Source of the DNA: Beijerinckia sp. 28-YEA-48
GTDB taxonomy: Bacteria > Pseudomonadota > Alphaproteobacteria > Rhizobiales > Beijerinckiaceae
Length of the DNA: 64,000 nt
Direction of reading: 5' to 3'
Assembly: GCF_900104955.1 (NCBI RefSeq)
Contig: NZ_FNSI01000001.1
Span: 3,568,001-3,632,000 of the forward strand
Shown here: piece by piece, positions 21,359 to 30,300 of the stretch
Layout: each line of letters opens with the position of its first letter
How positions within the stretch are numbered: the first letter of the stretch is position 1
Notes under the pieces: model-generated
Told to the model about the DNA's origin: nothing
Seen by the model: only the letters and a program-made list of their open reading frames with translations
Databases searched by the model: none
Program-made: the position numbers and the translations under genes

Positions 21359-21742
21359 CTAGCCCGCTGTTTCCCGCTTTGTTCGGCGCATCAGCAAAGC
21401 CAAGCCAGCAAGGAGCACAGCAGCTCCGCCCCCCATGAGCGCATAGCTGACGATATCAGCCCCTAGGCTCCCATTGTTTGCCGATGCGATCGCCTGTGCT
21501 GTTTCCGATGCGCCTTTTCCTTCGGTTCGCGCATCCATCATCGCAACCATGCCAGGCTCGCTGCATTTTGGTCGCAACGCCTCCTTGGCTTGCGGACTGT
21601 TGCCATACAGCCGCTCGACGATCGCGGCGCAACGTTGCTCATCCGCTTGCGAAACACCGTTGTTTCCAAATTGGATATAGAAACCAATGGCGAGAAGGAT
21701 AATTCCAGCGATTGAAAGCGTGATCGAATAAAGCTTCGTCAT
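21359..21742 (-). CDS. Small membrane protein of unknown function, 127 aa
   Basis: I do not recognise this family. The protein has an N-terminal membrane helix (ITLSIAGIILLAIGFYI), a soluble middle of about 70 residues with two cysteines (RCAAIVERL and RPKCSEPG) that could form a disulfide outside the cytoplasm, and a second helix near the C-terminus (SYALMGGGAAVLLAGLALLM) before a basic tail. It is convergent with the second porin and separated by about 90 nt from the phn operon downstream, so it does not look like part of either unit. Confidence 0.7.
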   Translation of the reverse strand: MTKLYSITLSIAGIILLAIGFYIQFGNNGVSQADEQRCAAIVERLYGNSPQAKEALRPKCSEPGMVAMMDARTEGKGASETAQAIASANNGSLGADIVSYALMGGGAAVLLAGLALLMRRTKRETAG

Positions 21743-21828
21743 ATGAAATCTTCAAAATGAATGATGTTGAAGATTTGTTCTGCCTGAGAAGAAGCCGCTG
21801 ATCAACGGCTCATGCCCCTCGCCTTTTC

Positions 21829-22431
21829 TCAACGCGGCTTGAAACCGCGAATGACCGACAACAGCGCTTCACCTGCGGCTGCGAGTTCGCCGCTATTATC
21901 GATCTCAAGCCACGCGCCACAGGTGGTAGGCTCCGGCAGGTTGCGGCGCAGTCGCGCCGCTATGCTGGCTGCATCCTCGCGCCCGCGCAGGGCCAGCCGG
22001 CTGGCCAACACCTCCGGCGTTGCGGTAACATGCACGATGGTGACCTGATCGAAACTGGCCAGGATCGACGGCAAGGCAGCGCGCGAGCCATTGGCGATGG
22101 CCACGCCTCCCGCTCCGACATGGGCCTTGGCGCTCGACGGAATGCCATAGTGCAAGCCATGGGCTTCCCAAGTCACCGCGAACTGACCTTGAGCGACGGC
22201 CGCAGCGAAGGCCTCAGGCGACAGCGTGTCGTGATCCTCCGACGCCGCATCCGCTGGCCGTGTGACGGCCCGGCGAACGAAGAGAAAGGCCGGGTCCGAT
22301 GCGAGCTGCGCACGCGCGTAGCGAATCAGGCTGTCCTTGCCGGCACCGCTTGGCCCCACGACAACGATTAGCGCACCCAGCGTGTCGGCAGCTGCCGACA
22401 CGTCATGAATGCTTCTTGGCGTATCAAGCAA
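21829..22431 (-). CDS. phnN: Ribose 1,5-bisphosphate phosphokinase PhnN
   Basis: PhnN phosphorylates ribose 1,5-bisphosphate to PRPP, the salvage step at the end of the C-P lyase pathway. It is a guanylate-kinase-like P-loop protein, with Walker A GPSGAGKD near residues 26-33 and the motif RRAVTRPADAASEDHD, typical of the family. The TTG at 22431 overlaps the phnM stop by 8 nt; a GTG at 22401 is a possible alternative. At about 200 aa it has a normal length. It is the last gene of the phn block. Confidence 0.93.
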   Translation of the reverse strand: MLDTPRSIHDVSAAADTLGALIVVVGPSGAGKDSLIRYARAQLASDPAFLFVRRAVTRPADAASEDHDTLSPEAFAAAVAQGQFAVTWEAHGLHYGIPSSAKAHVGAGGVAIANGSRAALPSILASFDQVTIVHVTATPEVLASRLALRGREDAASIAARLRRNLPEPTTCGAWLEIDNSGELAAAGEALLSVIRGFKPR

Positions 22432-23563
22432 CGCGTTGACCCTCGCGCCAAACCGAACGCACCACCGGCACGCCGGAGACGCGCTTCACGCGCACAAGAT
22501 CGGCGCGCAGGTTCACCGCGATACGGCCGCGATCGTCGAGACCGACGGCGCGCGCCGGCGTCGCCGTCACCATGCGGATGGTCTGCGTCAGCGGCAGCGC
22601 ATTCTCGCCGTCGGACAGAACGAACGGCGCATGGATCAGGCTGAACGGCACATAGTCCGACGACAGCACATCGAGCACACCGGCGGTGGCCAGCTCGCGG
22701 GCCGAGATATTGCCGGAATGGGATTTGCCACGCACGATATTCGGCGCACCCATGAGAACCGACATGCCTGCAGCGTGTGACGCTTGCGCGGCTTCGATGC
22801 TGGTGGGGAATTCAGCGACCTGCACCCCGAAGGCTTTCGATTCCGCCACATGTTCCAAGGTCGCATCGTCATGACTGGCGGTGGCGATGCCGCTGTCATT
22901 GCAATATTCGGCGATCGTGCGGCGGTGCCGCGCCGAATAGCGATCCGAGGCTGCCTTTCGCCGATCGGCGAAGACCGCAAAGGCTTCATCGCTCAAGCCG
23001 CGCTTCTTCTTGTAGTAGAGCGCATATTGTTCAAACGTCTGGAATTGCCGTTGGCCGGGCGCATGATCCATCAGCGAAGCCAGACGCACATTGCGATCGG
23101 TCTTGAAGTCTTCGAACTGGTCCAGAACGTCTTCGGACGAGACTTCACAGCGCAGGTGGATCAGGTGATCGGCACGCAGCCGCTCTTCCTCACGGGCGGT
23201 TTCCAGGGCGTTGGCCACCTCACGCATTTCACCGCGCAGAAAGCCGCCCTCTTCGTCTGACCCGAGCCGCAGACAGTCGAGAACGGTGGTGATCCCGGAA
23301 GCCGCCACTTGCGCGTCATGGGCCTGAATGGCGGCGAGACTGTCCCAGCGCACGCCGGGGCGCGGCGAATAATGCGATTCCAGATGGTCCGTATGCAGTT
23401 CGACGAGACCGGGCATGACATAGTCGCCCTCCATGTCCTCGCCGATATTCGACGTGCCTTGATCGATGGCGGCAATCATGCCGTCGCGCAGCAGGATCGT
23501 GCCGGTGACGATCTCGTCCTCGAGGACGATGCACGCATTCTTGATGACAGTTTCACGAGACAT
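22424..23563 (-). CDS. phnM: Alpha-D-ribose 1-methylphosphonate 5-triphosphate diphosphatase PhnM
   Basis: PhnM removes diphosphate from the triphosphate intermediate made by the PhnGHIL complex, giving ribose 1-methylphosphonate 5-phosphate, the substrate of PhnJ. It is an amidohydrolase-fold metalloenzyme, with metal-binding motif VELHTDHLESH near residues 60-70 and further His/Asp ligands downstream (TASHDDAT). The ATG at 23563 is chosen (MSRETVIKNA, 379 aa) because AGAAGG lies 10 nt upstream and the length matches the family; ATG 23572 is the alternative. The frame continues upstream only because it overlaps the preceding gene. Confidence 0.95.
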   Translation of the reverse strand: MSRETVIKNACIVLEDEIVTGTILLRDGMIAAIDQGTSNIGEDMEGDYVMPGLVELHTDHLESHYSPRPGVRWDSLAAIQAHDAQVAASGITTVLDCLRLGSDEEGGFLRGEMREVANALETAREEERLRADHLIHLRCEVSSEDVLDQFEDFKTDRNVRLASLMDHAPGQRQFQTFEQYALYYKKKRGLSDEAFAVFADRRKAASDRYSARHRRTIAEYCNDSGIATASHDDATLEHVAESKAFGVQVAEFPTSIEAAQASHAAGMSVLMGAPNIVRGKSHSGNISARELATAGVLDVLSSDYVPFSLIHAPFVLSDGENALPLTQTIRMVTATPARAVGLDDRGRIAVNLRADLVRVKRVSGVPVVRSVWREGQRVA

Positions 23564-23564
23564 T

Positions 23565-24269
23565 TCAGGCATACCTTCTGGCTTCGGTCCTGCCGAAGCG
23601 ATGCACACTGTGGACGTTGAAGGGGGCGCCGCGTTCGGGCTCGACGAACAGGGTGATGCTGTCGACGGAAACCGGCGCGGCAATAATCGGAGAAAAATAG
23701 CTTGCGAGCGCCGTCTCAAGACCGTCGGTGGCGTCGGCGACCGAGCCGGTCAGGGTCATGTGGAAGCGAAACTCGTCGCGCACATAGGGATAGCCATAGC
23801 GCACCAGATAATTGAATTGGCGCGGTGACAGCCCGACCAGGCTGCGGCGCTCGATTTCGCCCTCGCTCAGCGGCGCCCGCAGCGTGTTGAAATGATCGAC
23901 CGCCGACCAGGCCAGATCATCGAGCTGCTCGCAGGGAACCGCCGGGGTCAAAGCATAGAAATTGCCGAGGCGGGCAACCTCAAGCCGGGGAATCTGGAAC
24001 GGCTCGCATGTGCCGGTAAAACCGGCGATCGAAGCGAGCAGATCTTGCTCGCTCACACCAGCTGCCAGATGAAACGGTGCAACCAGTGTCGCGTGGAAAC
24101 CATAGCGTCGCGGCGCGGCGGTGTGATGCCAGAGATCCCTGGCCGTCAGCCCCTCATGATCGGTCGCCGGAATGGCTTCACCGCTGAAAACATCGCGACC
24201 GAGCCAAGCCTGCGCGGCGATCGTCAAGGGATCGGATTTTTCCGGCGTGAAATACACCGCGTAACGCAT
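23565..24269 (-). CDS. DUF1045 phosphonate-metabolism protein, 2H phosphoesterase
   Basis: This 234-aa protein of the 2H phosphoesterase superfamily is common in phosphonate clusters. Both catalytic motifs of the fold are visible, HATL at 59-62 and HMTL at 170-173. No PhnP gene is present in the window; PhnP opens the cyclic ribose 1,2-phosphate 5-phosphate left by PhnJ. A 2H enzyme acts on cyclic phosphates, so I infer that this protein does the PhnP step here. The start ATG at 24269 overlaps the phnE stop (TGATG), and the end lies 1 nt before the phnM start, so coupling is tight. Confidence 0.85.
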   Translation of the reverse strand: MRYAVYFTPEKSDPLTIAAQAWLGRDVFSGEAIPATDHEGLTARDLWHHTAAPRRYGFHATLVAPFHLAAGVSEQDLLASIAGFTGTCEPFQIPRLEVARLGNFYALTPAVPCEQLDDLAWSAVDHFNTLRAPLSEGEIERRSLVGLSPRQFNYLVRYGYPYVRDEFRFHMTLTGSVADATDGLETALASYFSPIIAAPVSVDSITLFVEPERGAPFNVHSVHRFGRTEARRYA

Positions 24270-25084
24270 CAGATGAACACCTTTCGCAATTGCTGCGACA
24301 GCATGTCGATGATCGACACAGTCAACAGCATGATGATCAGCATGGCTGAGGCTTCCGGGTAGTAGAAGCCGCGAATGTTCTCGAACAGCACCTGGCCAAT
24401 ACCGCCAGCGCCGATGACACCGAGTACGGTGGCGGCACGGACATTGGATTCGAAGCGATAGAGCGCGTAGGACATCCACAGTGGGATGACCTGTGGAATG
24501 ATACCGAAGATCACCTCCTGCAGGCGCGATGCGCCCGTGGCGCGGATCGCCTCGACAGGACGGGGATCGGTCGCCTCGACCGCCTCGGAGAACAGTTTCG
24601 CTAGAATACCGGTGGTATGAACGAACAGCGCCATGACGCCGGCGAACGGACCAAGACCGACCGCAACGACGAATAGAACGGCGAACACCAGTTCATGGAT
24701 CGCCCGGCAGGCATCCATCAAGCGACGCACCGGCTGAACGATGTACCAGGGCGCGACGTTGCGTGCTGACAGAATGCCGAAAGGAATGGCGAGCACCGTC
24801 GCGAGGAACGTGCCCCACAAGGCGATCTGAATGGTCACGCCCATCTCGTGAATATAATAGCGCCATTCAGCGAAATTGGGATGGCTGAAGCCGCGCGCAT
24901 ATTGCGCCATGTTGCCGGCATCGGTGAACAGAAAAGTCCAGCGCGACATCTCGGCTGGCCCCCAGCTCCAGACGAGCAGAATCGCCAGAACCGCCCATAC
25001 CAGGGCATTCCAGATGGTGCGCGTCCAGTCCCGCGCAATTTCGGCACGGGGCTGATCGGCGGTGAGATTAGCGAGCTGGCTCAT
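24269..25084 (-). CDS. phnE: Phosphonate ABC transporter permease PhnE
   Basis: PhnE is the inner-membrane permease of the phosphonate importer with PhnC and PhnD. The 271-aa protein has about six membrane segments and the EAA-type coupling loop near [20 protein letters not shown], which should dock onto PhnC. The ATG at 25084 ([10 protein letters not shown]) is preferred; the open frame continues upstream into the gap behind phnD, but there is no better start. Only one phnE is present, whereas some rhizobia have two. Confidence 0.93.
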   Translation of the reverse strand: MSQLANLTADQPRAEIARDWTRTIWNALVWAVLAILLVWSWGPAEMSRWTFLFTDAGNMAQYARGFSHPNFAEWRYYIHEMGVTIQIALWGTFLATVLAIPFGILSARNVAPWYIVQPVRRLMDACRAIHELVFAVLFVVAVGLGPFAGVMALFVHTTGILAKLFSEAVEATDPRPVEAIRATGASRLQEVIFGIIPQVIPLWMSYALYRFESNVRAATVLGVIGAGGIGQVLFENIRGFYYPEASAMLIIMLLTVSIIDMLSQQLRKVFI

Positions 25085-25175
25085 TGGGGCGTTCTCATGA
25101 AGCTCTTTCGGGGCTTTCTGCCGGGTCGGATGCCGGCCTCCCACGATTGGGGCGGCCGGCATCGCGGACGCGGGC

Positions 25176-26171
25176 CTAGCTCTGCGAGCTCTTGATGCGC
25201 GCTTCGTAACCAGCCTTCTCGGCTTCGAGCTTATCGAGCTGCGCCTTCTTCTCCTCGGCCGAGAGCTTGGTATCGCCTTGGATCTTGGCGATCGTCTTGG
25301 TCAATTCCATCACGCGGATCGGCAGCAGCTGATCATTTGTCGAAGCCACGAACGGCGCCCATTGCAGGGCCGCCAGGATTTCACGTTCCTTGGCGACATT
25401 GCCCTTCGATTTGTCGGTGCCATAGCTGAGGAAGAAGGCGCTGAGCTTGTCCTTGGTCGCCTGCGGCAAGCTCTTGCGCCAGACGATCGGATCGGACGGG
25501 ATCAACGGCGACTTCCAGAGGACACGGATCTTGGCGAAAGCGGCGGGGTTGTTCTTCTCGATCAGAGCCATGTTTTCGGTGTTATTGGCTGCGGCATTGA
25601 GCTGGCCGTTGGCCACCGCCATGGCATTGGTCTCGTGGTTGGAATTGGTGACATTCTTGAAGCATTGCTTCGGATCGATGCCCTTGGCCGCGAAGATGAA
25701 GGTTGTCGGCACCAGATAGCCGGAGGTCGAATTCACATCGCCCAGACCGAAATTCAGGCTCTTGTCGCATTTCAGCAGATCGTCGAGCGAGGTCAGCTTG
25801 CTGTCTTTCGGCACCAGGATCAGCGACCAGTAACCGGGGCTACCATCGGAGCTGACGCTCTGCACGAAGATCTCGCCATCGGCGCGATCGACCGCTTCCA
25901 TCGCCGACTTGTTGCCGTACCAAGCCATCTGCACCTTGCCAAAGCGCATGCCTTCGATCACGCCGGCATAGTCGGAAGCAAAGAAGGGTTTTACGTCGAG
26001 GCCGGTTTCACGCTTCATGTCAGCGAGAAAGGGCTCCCATTTCGGCTTGAGGTTCTGCTGCGATTCCGTCGAGATGATACCGAAGTTGATCTCCTGGGCC
26101 TGAACAGAACCGGCAGTCGACAGCGTGAAGGCGACGGAGAGCGCCGCGAGAGTTTTGAAGACAGATTTCAT
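25176..26171 (-). CDS. phnD: Phosphonate ABC transporter substrate-binding protein PhnD
   Basis: PhnD is the periplasmic binding protein that delivers phosphonates to PhnE. A clear signal peptide ([20 protein letters not shown], cleavage after SVQA) is followed by the mature start [15 protein letters not shown], typical of the family, and by [21 protein letters not shown] and SYGTDKSK. The C-terminal 40 residues are Lys/Glu-rich and probably helical. The length of 331 aa is standard. It lies 30 nt downstream of phnC. Confidence 0.95.
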   Translation of the reverse strand: MKSVFKTLAALSVAFTLSTAGSVQAQEINFGIISTESQQNLKPKWEPFLADMKRETGLDVKPFFASDYAGVIEGMRFGKVQMAWYGNKSAMEAVDRADGEIFVQSVSSDGSPGYWSLILVPKDSKLTSLDDLLKCDKSLNFGLGDVNSTSGYLVPTTFIFAAKGIDPKQCFKNVTNSNHETNAMAVANGQLNAAANNTENMALIEKNNPAAFAKIRVLWKSPLIPSDPIVWRKSLPQATKDKLSAFFLSYGTDKSKGNVAKEREILAALQWAPFVASTNDQLLPIRVMELTKTIAKIQGDTKLSAEEKKAQLDKLEAEKAGYEARIKSSQS

Positions 26172-26201
26172 GGTTTGGCTTCCCTGATTGACGTGAACGG
26201 A

Positions 26202-27050
26202 CTAGGCGGTGACGAGCGCGCCGGTGGGGACCAGCGGCTTGCCGAACGGGCTGGACGGGACGGACGGCGCCGGCATGTCGGTGAGGATCAGCTCCTCGGA
26301 ATCGGTGCCGTAGAGTTCCACCAAGGATTGATTGGTCAGCTCGCAGGACGGACCATCAAATACGATCTGGCCGTCGCGCAGGGCGATGATGCGCGGGCAA
26401 TAGCGGCGCGCATATTCAACCTGATGCAGGGAGACGATGCAGGTGATCTGCTCATCGCGATTGATCGCAGCCAGAACTTCCATGACACGTCGAGCTGAAG
26501 ATGGATCCAGCGAGGCAATCGGCTCATCGGCGATCAGGATATTGGAGCGCTGTACCAAGGTGCGCGCGATGGCGGCACGCTGCTGCTGACCGCCAGAAAG
26601 GGTCGAGGCGCGTTGCCAGGCGACTTCCGAAATGCCGACGCGGGCGAGTGCTTCACGAGCGAGGCGTTTTTCCTCGGCGGTGAAAATACCTAGCGTGCCG
26701 CGCCATAGCGGAATACGACCGAGGTTACCGAGCAGCACATTGGAAAGAACCGACAGACGGCCGACCAGATTGAACTGCTGAAAAACGACACCGATATTTC
26801 GTCGGATTTCCCGGGCCCGAGACACCAAGCGTCCGCCGCGTTGCATCGGATTGCCGAGAATCTCGATCGAGCTTTGACCCGTCTGGGCGATTTCAAGGCC
26901 GCAGATATGGCGGATCAACGTGCTCTTGCCGGAGCCCGAGGCACCGATCAGCGCAACCATCTCGCCCTTTCGGATATCCAGGCTGATGTTATTCAATGCG
27001 CGTTTCTTGCCGAACGTTTTAGACAGATTGCGAATGCTGATGGCGTCCAT
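26202..27050 (-). CDS. phnC: Phosphonate ABC transporter ATP-binding protein PhnC
   Basis: PhnC is the ATPase of the importer. It has Walker A GASGSGKST, signature LSGGQQQR, Walker B ILIADEP and the switch His in SLHQVEYA. The ATG at 27050 (MDAISIRNLSKTFG) gives 282 aa; the longer open frame to 27128 has no protein character. The C-terminus has a Pro/Ser-rich extension of about 25 residues (PAPSVPSSPFGKP). It is the first gene of the transporter half and has its own upstream regulatory candidate. Confidence 0.95.
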   Translation of the reverse strand: MDAISIRNLSKTFGKKRALNNISLDIRKGEMVALIGASGSGKSTLIRHICGLEIAQTGQSSIEILGNPMQRGGRLVSRAREIRRNIGVVFQQFNLVGRLSVLSNVLLGNLGRIPLWRGTLGIFTAEEKRLAREALARVGISEVAWQRASTLSGGQQQRAAIARTLVQRSNILIADEPIASLDPSSARRVMEVLAAINRDEQITCIVSLHQVEYARRYCPRIIALRDGQIVFDGPSCELTNQSLVELYGTDSEELILTDMPAPSVPSSPFGKPLVPTGALVTA

Positions 27051-27166
27051 GAAGTCGCTCCTTGGTTTAGGTCCGAAGACTCCGGAGGTTCTGGGCGATA
27101 AGGGTTTGTTGACTGCAGTCGTCCCCATTTGGGAGACCCGGATTTCAGCCGATCAAGGTACAGCCT

Positions 27167-27865
27167 CTACTCGGCTAATCTTGCTACATGACAGGCAGTT
27201 GTCGCTGTTATGACAGCTCCATGATCGTTCACAGCGGGTTGATTTGATGCACTGTTTTCATGCCGTTCGAGGAATTCTTCGGCGCTGAGATCGCGGAAAT
27301 CATCAAGAGCGCCGCGCAAACGATCATGCGGCCAATCCCACCAGGCCAAGGCCTGCAGCCGCTCGACAATCCGAGCCGAAAAGCGGTGGCGGATCAGCGC
27401 GGCGGGCACGCCGCCAACAATGGTGTAGGGCGCCACATCCTTCGTGACGACGGCGCCCGCACCGACCACGGCGCCATCGCCGATGCTCACACCAGGCAGG
27501 ATCGTCACGCCATGGCCGATCCAGGTATCATGGCCGATCCGAACGCGCTTGGCGCGCCGGGCGGCGAAGAAATCCTCTTCGTAGTGTGCGTCGTCGAAAT
27601 AGTCCGAAGCGCGGTAGGTGAAGTGATGCAGTGTCGCGCGCGACATCGGATGATGGGTCGCGTTGAGACGCACTGAGGCGGCGATATTGGCAAACTTGCC
27701 GATGGTCGCGCACCAGCTCTGGCAATTTTCCATGACATAGGAATAGTCGCCAAGCTCCGTCTCAATGAGACGTCCGCCTTCCGCCACCTCGGTGTAGCGG
27801 CCGAGTTGGCAATTTTCGACGCGGGCCGACGCATGAATGGTCGGCGTTTCGGAGAGGCGCGGCAT
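27167..27865 (-). CDS. Phosphonate-cluster hexapeptide-repeat acetyltransferase
   Basis: This 232-aa protein is a left-handed beta-helix acyltransferase (DapH/LacA-like fold) of the type found inside C-P lyase operons. Hexapeptide repeats are visible in two blocks, about 10-60 ([19 protein letters not shown]) and 118-165 ([20 protein letters not shown], then [14 protein letters not shown]). It may acetylate aminoalkylphosphonates, as the unrelated PhnO does in E. coli; that is inference. The ATG at 27865 lies 2 nt after the phnL stop, so it belongs to the phnG-L transcript. Its last 30 codons overlap a Pho-box-like site for phnC and look unconserved. Confidence 0.88.
   Translation of the reverse strand: MPRLSETPTIHASARVENCQLGRYTEVAEGGRLIETELGDYSYVMENCQSWCATIGKFANIAASVRLNATHHPMSRATLHHFTYRASDYFDDAHYEEDFFAARRAKRVRIGHDTWIGHGVTILPGVSIGDGAVVGAGAVVTKDVAPYTIVGGVPAALIRHRFSARIVERLQALAWWDWPHDRLRGALDDFRDLSAEEFLERHENSASNQPAVNDHGAVITATTACHVARLAE
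27188..27216 (-). promoter_or_regulatory. Pho-box-like site upstream of phnC
   Basis: Read on the minus strand, CTGTCAT occurs twice with starts 22 bp apart, exactly two 11-bp PhoB repeat units, with a weaker middle unit (GCGACAA). The site lies about 140 nt before the phnC ATG and inside the 3' end of the acetyltransferase gene. It would allow phosphate-starvation control of phnCDE independently of phnG-L. Confidence 0.6.
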
Positions 27866-27867
27866 GA

Positions 27868-28593
27868 TCAGGCAGCCCTTCTGTCGGGAGCAAATCCGGT
27901 GACGTCGATCACGGTATCGGCAACGGCGGTGCGCACGTCGGCATCGTGAAAGATGCCCAATAGCGCGATGCCATCGGCCTTCTTTTCCGCGATCATCTGC
28001 ACCACAACGGTGCGGTTGATCGCATCCAGAGAGGCCGTCGGCTCGTCGAGCAGCAGGATCGGATGATCGGTGATGAAGCCGCGCGCGATATTGATGCGCT
28101 GCTGCTCGCCACCCGAGAATGTCGCCGGCGGCAGGTGCCACAGCCGTTCCGGCAGGTTAAGGCGTTGGAGCAGATCGGCCGCGCGGCGCGTCGCCTTGTC
28201 ACGGTCGAGGCCACGTTGCACCAAAGGCTCGCTGACAATGTCGAGCGCGCTGACGCGCGGCATGGCGCGCAGAAACTGGCTGACATAGCCAATCGTGTCG
28301 CGTCGGATTTCAAGAATCATGCGCGGATCAGCGGTGGCTAGATCGACGTCCTTGCCGCGATGGCGCACGAGGATGCTGCCGGCGTTCACGGCATAGTTGC
28401 CATAAAGCATTTTGAGGATCGAACTCTTACCGGCGCCCGACGGACCACCGAGCACGGCGCATTGACCGGCTGACAAAACGAAGCCCGCGTTGGCGATCAC
28501 GGGCAGTTCAAGGCCACCGCGCAAATGCATGGTGAAGGTTTTGGCGAGGCCGGAAGCGATCAAAGCGTGGGACAAAGCGTTAGACATGGCCAT
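27868..28593 (-). CDS. phnL: C-P lyase complex ABC-type protein PhnL
   Basis: PhnL is the ABC-type ATPase subunit needed with PhnGHI for the first step, the transfer of the phosphonate to the ribose of ATP. It has Walker [11 protein letters not shown], signature TFSGGEQQR and Walker [11 protein letters not shown]. The 241-aa length is normal. The ATG at 28593 lies 4 nt downstream of the phnK stop; a second ATG at 28587 is possible. No membrane segment is present, in line with a role in the soluble lyase complex and not in transport. Confidence 0.95.
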   Translation of the reverse strand: MAMSNALSHALIASGLAKTFTMHLRGGLELPVIANAGFVLSAGQCAVLGGPSGAGKSSILKMLYGNYAVNAGSILVRHRGKDVDLATADPRMILEIRRDTIGYVSQFLRAMPRVSALDIVSEPLVQRGLDRDKATRRAADLLQRLNLPERLWHLPPATFSGGEQQRINIARGFITDHPILLLDEPTASLDAINRTVVVQMIAEKKADGIALLGIFHDADVRTAVADTVIDVTGFAPDRRAA

Positions 28594-28597
28594 GCCT

Positions 28598-29413
28598 TCA
28601 AACCTGTAAGATCGAGGAGACGAGAAGCTGCGTGTAAGGCGCTTGCGGATCGTCTAGCAGCCGATCCGTCAGGCCCTGCTCGACGACGCGGCCGTCTTTC
28701 ATCACGATCATGCGATGCGACAGGAGGCGCGCGACCGCGAGGTCATGGGTGACGATGATGACGGCGAGGTTCAGGTCGTTGACCAGTCCGCGCAGCAGAT
28801 CGAGCAGGCGCGCCTGCACCGAGACATCGAGCCCGCCTGTCGGCTCATCCATGAAGACAAGCCGTGGCGCGGTAACGAGATTACGGGCAATCTGCAGACG
28901 CTGGCGCATGCCGCCGGAGAACGAGCGCGGCTGATCGTCGATGCGGTCGGCGCTGATTTCGACACGGTCGAGCCAGTTGATCGCCGTTTCGCGGATATGG
29001 CCGTAATGACGGCCGCCCACGGCCATCAGCCGCTCGCCGACATTGGCGCCAGCTGATGTGGTCATGCGCAGACCGTCCGCCGGGTTCTGGTGCACGAAGC
29101 CCCAATCGGTGCGCAGCAGATAGCGGCGCTCGGCTTCGCTGAGCTTGTAGAGATCGGGCATCGCACCATCGCGCATACGATAGGAGACGATGCCGGACGT
29201 CGGCTCCAGGCGGGTGGAAATGCAATTGAGCAAAGTCGTCTTGCCGGAGCCGGATTCGCCGACGATCGCCAACACTTCGCCCGGCCAGACGTCGAAAGAC
29301 ACATCGGCGCAGCCCATGCGCGCGCCGTAATATTTGCTGAGCGAACGCACCGACAGCAAGGACTGTTCGATGCTGCGTTCCTGCAGGCTGGTTTGGGAAA
29401 CAGCGATGTTCAT
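28598..29413 (-). CDS. phnK: C-P lyase complex ABC-type protein PhnK
   Basis: PhnK is the ABC-type subunit that binds the PhnGHIJ core. It has Walker A GESGSGKTTL, signature SFSGGMRQRL, Walker B LVFMDEPTGG and switch His in VTHDLAVARL. The ATG at 29413 (MNIAVSQTSL) overlaps the phnJ stop by 1 nt (TGATG) and gives 271 aa; the longer upstream frame lies inside phnJ. The N-terminus resembles oligopeptide-transporter ATPases, as usual for PhnK. Confidence 0.95.
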   Translation of the reverse strand: MNIAVSQTSLQERSIEQSLLSVRSLSKYYGARMGCADVSFDVWPGEVLAIVGESGSGKTTLLNCISTRLEPTSGIVSYRMRDGAMPDLYKLSEAERRYLLRTDWGFVHQNPADGLRMTTSAGANVGERLMAVGGRHYGHIRETAINWLDRVEISADRIDDQPRSFSGGMRQRLQIARNLVTAPRLVFMDEPTGGLDVSVQARLLDLLRGLVNDLNLAVIIVTHDLAVARLLSHRMIVMKDGRVVEQGLTDRLLDDPQAPYTQLLVSSILQV

Positions 29414-30300
29414 CACACGGTCTCCCCGGCCTGGGCCGTCTGTTCGCCCGTGTGGCCTTCGGCCCGACCGCTTTCGCAATGGTCGGTGTCGGAGCAGACG
29501 AACATGCGGCCGCCGCGATCGTCGAGGATCACCTCATCCAGGAACACCTGTTCGGCGCCGCAGAGCGCGCAGGGCTTGTCGAACGTCTGGATCTCGAAGG
29601 GATGATCCTCGAAATCGAGGCTGACGACTTCGGTGTGCGGTGGCAGCGCGTAGATGCGTTTTTCGCGGCCGGCCCCGAACAATTGCAAAGCCTCCGAGAG
29701 ATGCATTTTGGGATTGTCGAACTTCGGGGTCGGCGAAGGATCCATCACATAGCGGCCCTCGACCTTCACCGGATAGGCATAGGTGGTGGCGATATGGCCG
29801 TTGCGCGCGATGTCCTCGTAGAGCTTCACATGCATGAGCCCATATTCTTCCAGCGCGTGCATCTTGCGCGTTTCGGTTTCGCGCGGTTCCAGAAAGCGCA
29901 GCGGCTCAGGGATCGGCACCTGATAGACCAGTACCTGGCCGGCCTGCAGTGGCACTTCGGGAATGCGGTGGCGGGTTTGGATGATGGTGGCGTCGGATGT
30001 CTTCGTCGTCGTCTCGACGCCAGCCACACGCTCGAAGAATTTGCGGATGGACACGGCATTGGTGGTGTCGTCGGCACCCTGATCGATGACCTTCAGCACA
30101 TCGTCTGGACCAAGGATCGCGGCCGTCACCTGCACGCCGCCCGTGCCCCAGCCATAGGGCATCGGCATTTCGCGGCTGGCGAAGGGAACCTGATAGCCGG
30201 GGATCGCCATCGCTTTCAGAATGGCGCGACGGATCATGCGCTTGGTCTGTTCGTCGAGATAAGCGAAATTATAAGTGGCCGTCCGATGATGCTGGTTCAT
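29413..30300 (-). CDS. phnJ: Alpha-D-ribose 1-methylphosphonate 5-phosphate C-P lyase PhnJ
   Basis: PhnJ is the radical-SAM enzyme that breaks the carbon-phosphorus bond, releasing methane from methylphosphonate and a cyclic ribose phosphate. The non-classical cysteine set is complete and correctly spaced: C244, C247, C269 and C275 (CALC, then 21 residues, then CSDTDHC), matching the C-x2-C-x21-C-x5-C pattern known for the E. coli enzyme. The 295-aa length is normal; the last 20 residues are a variable tail. The ATG at 30300 overlaps the phnI stop by 3 nt (ATGA). Confidence 0.97.
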   Translation of the reverse strand: MNQHHRTATYNFAYLDEQTKRMIRRAILKAMAIPGYQVPFASREMPMPYGWGTGGVQVTAAILGPDDVLKVIDQGADDTTNAVSIRKFFERVAGVETTTKTSDATIIQTRHRIPEVPLQAGQVLVYQVPIPEPLRFLEPRETETRKMHALEEYGLMHVKLYEDIARNGHIATTYAYPVKVEGRYVMDPSPTPKFDNPKMHLSEALQLFGAGREKRIYALPPHTEVVSLDFEDHPFEIQTFDKPCALCGAEQVFLDEVILDDRGGRMFVCSDTDHCESGRAEGHTGEQTAQAGETV

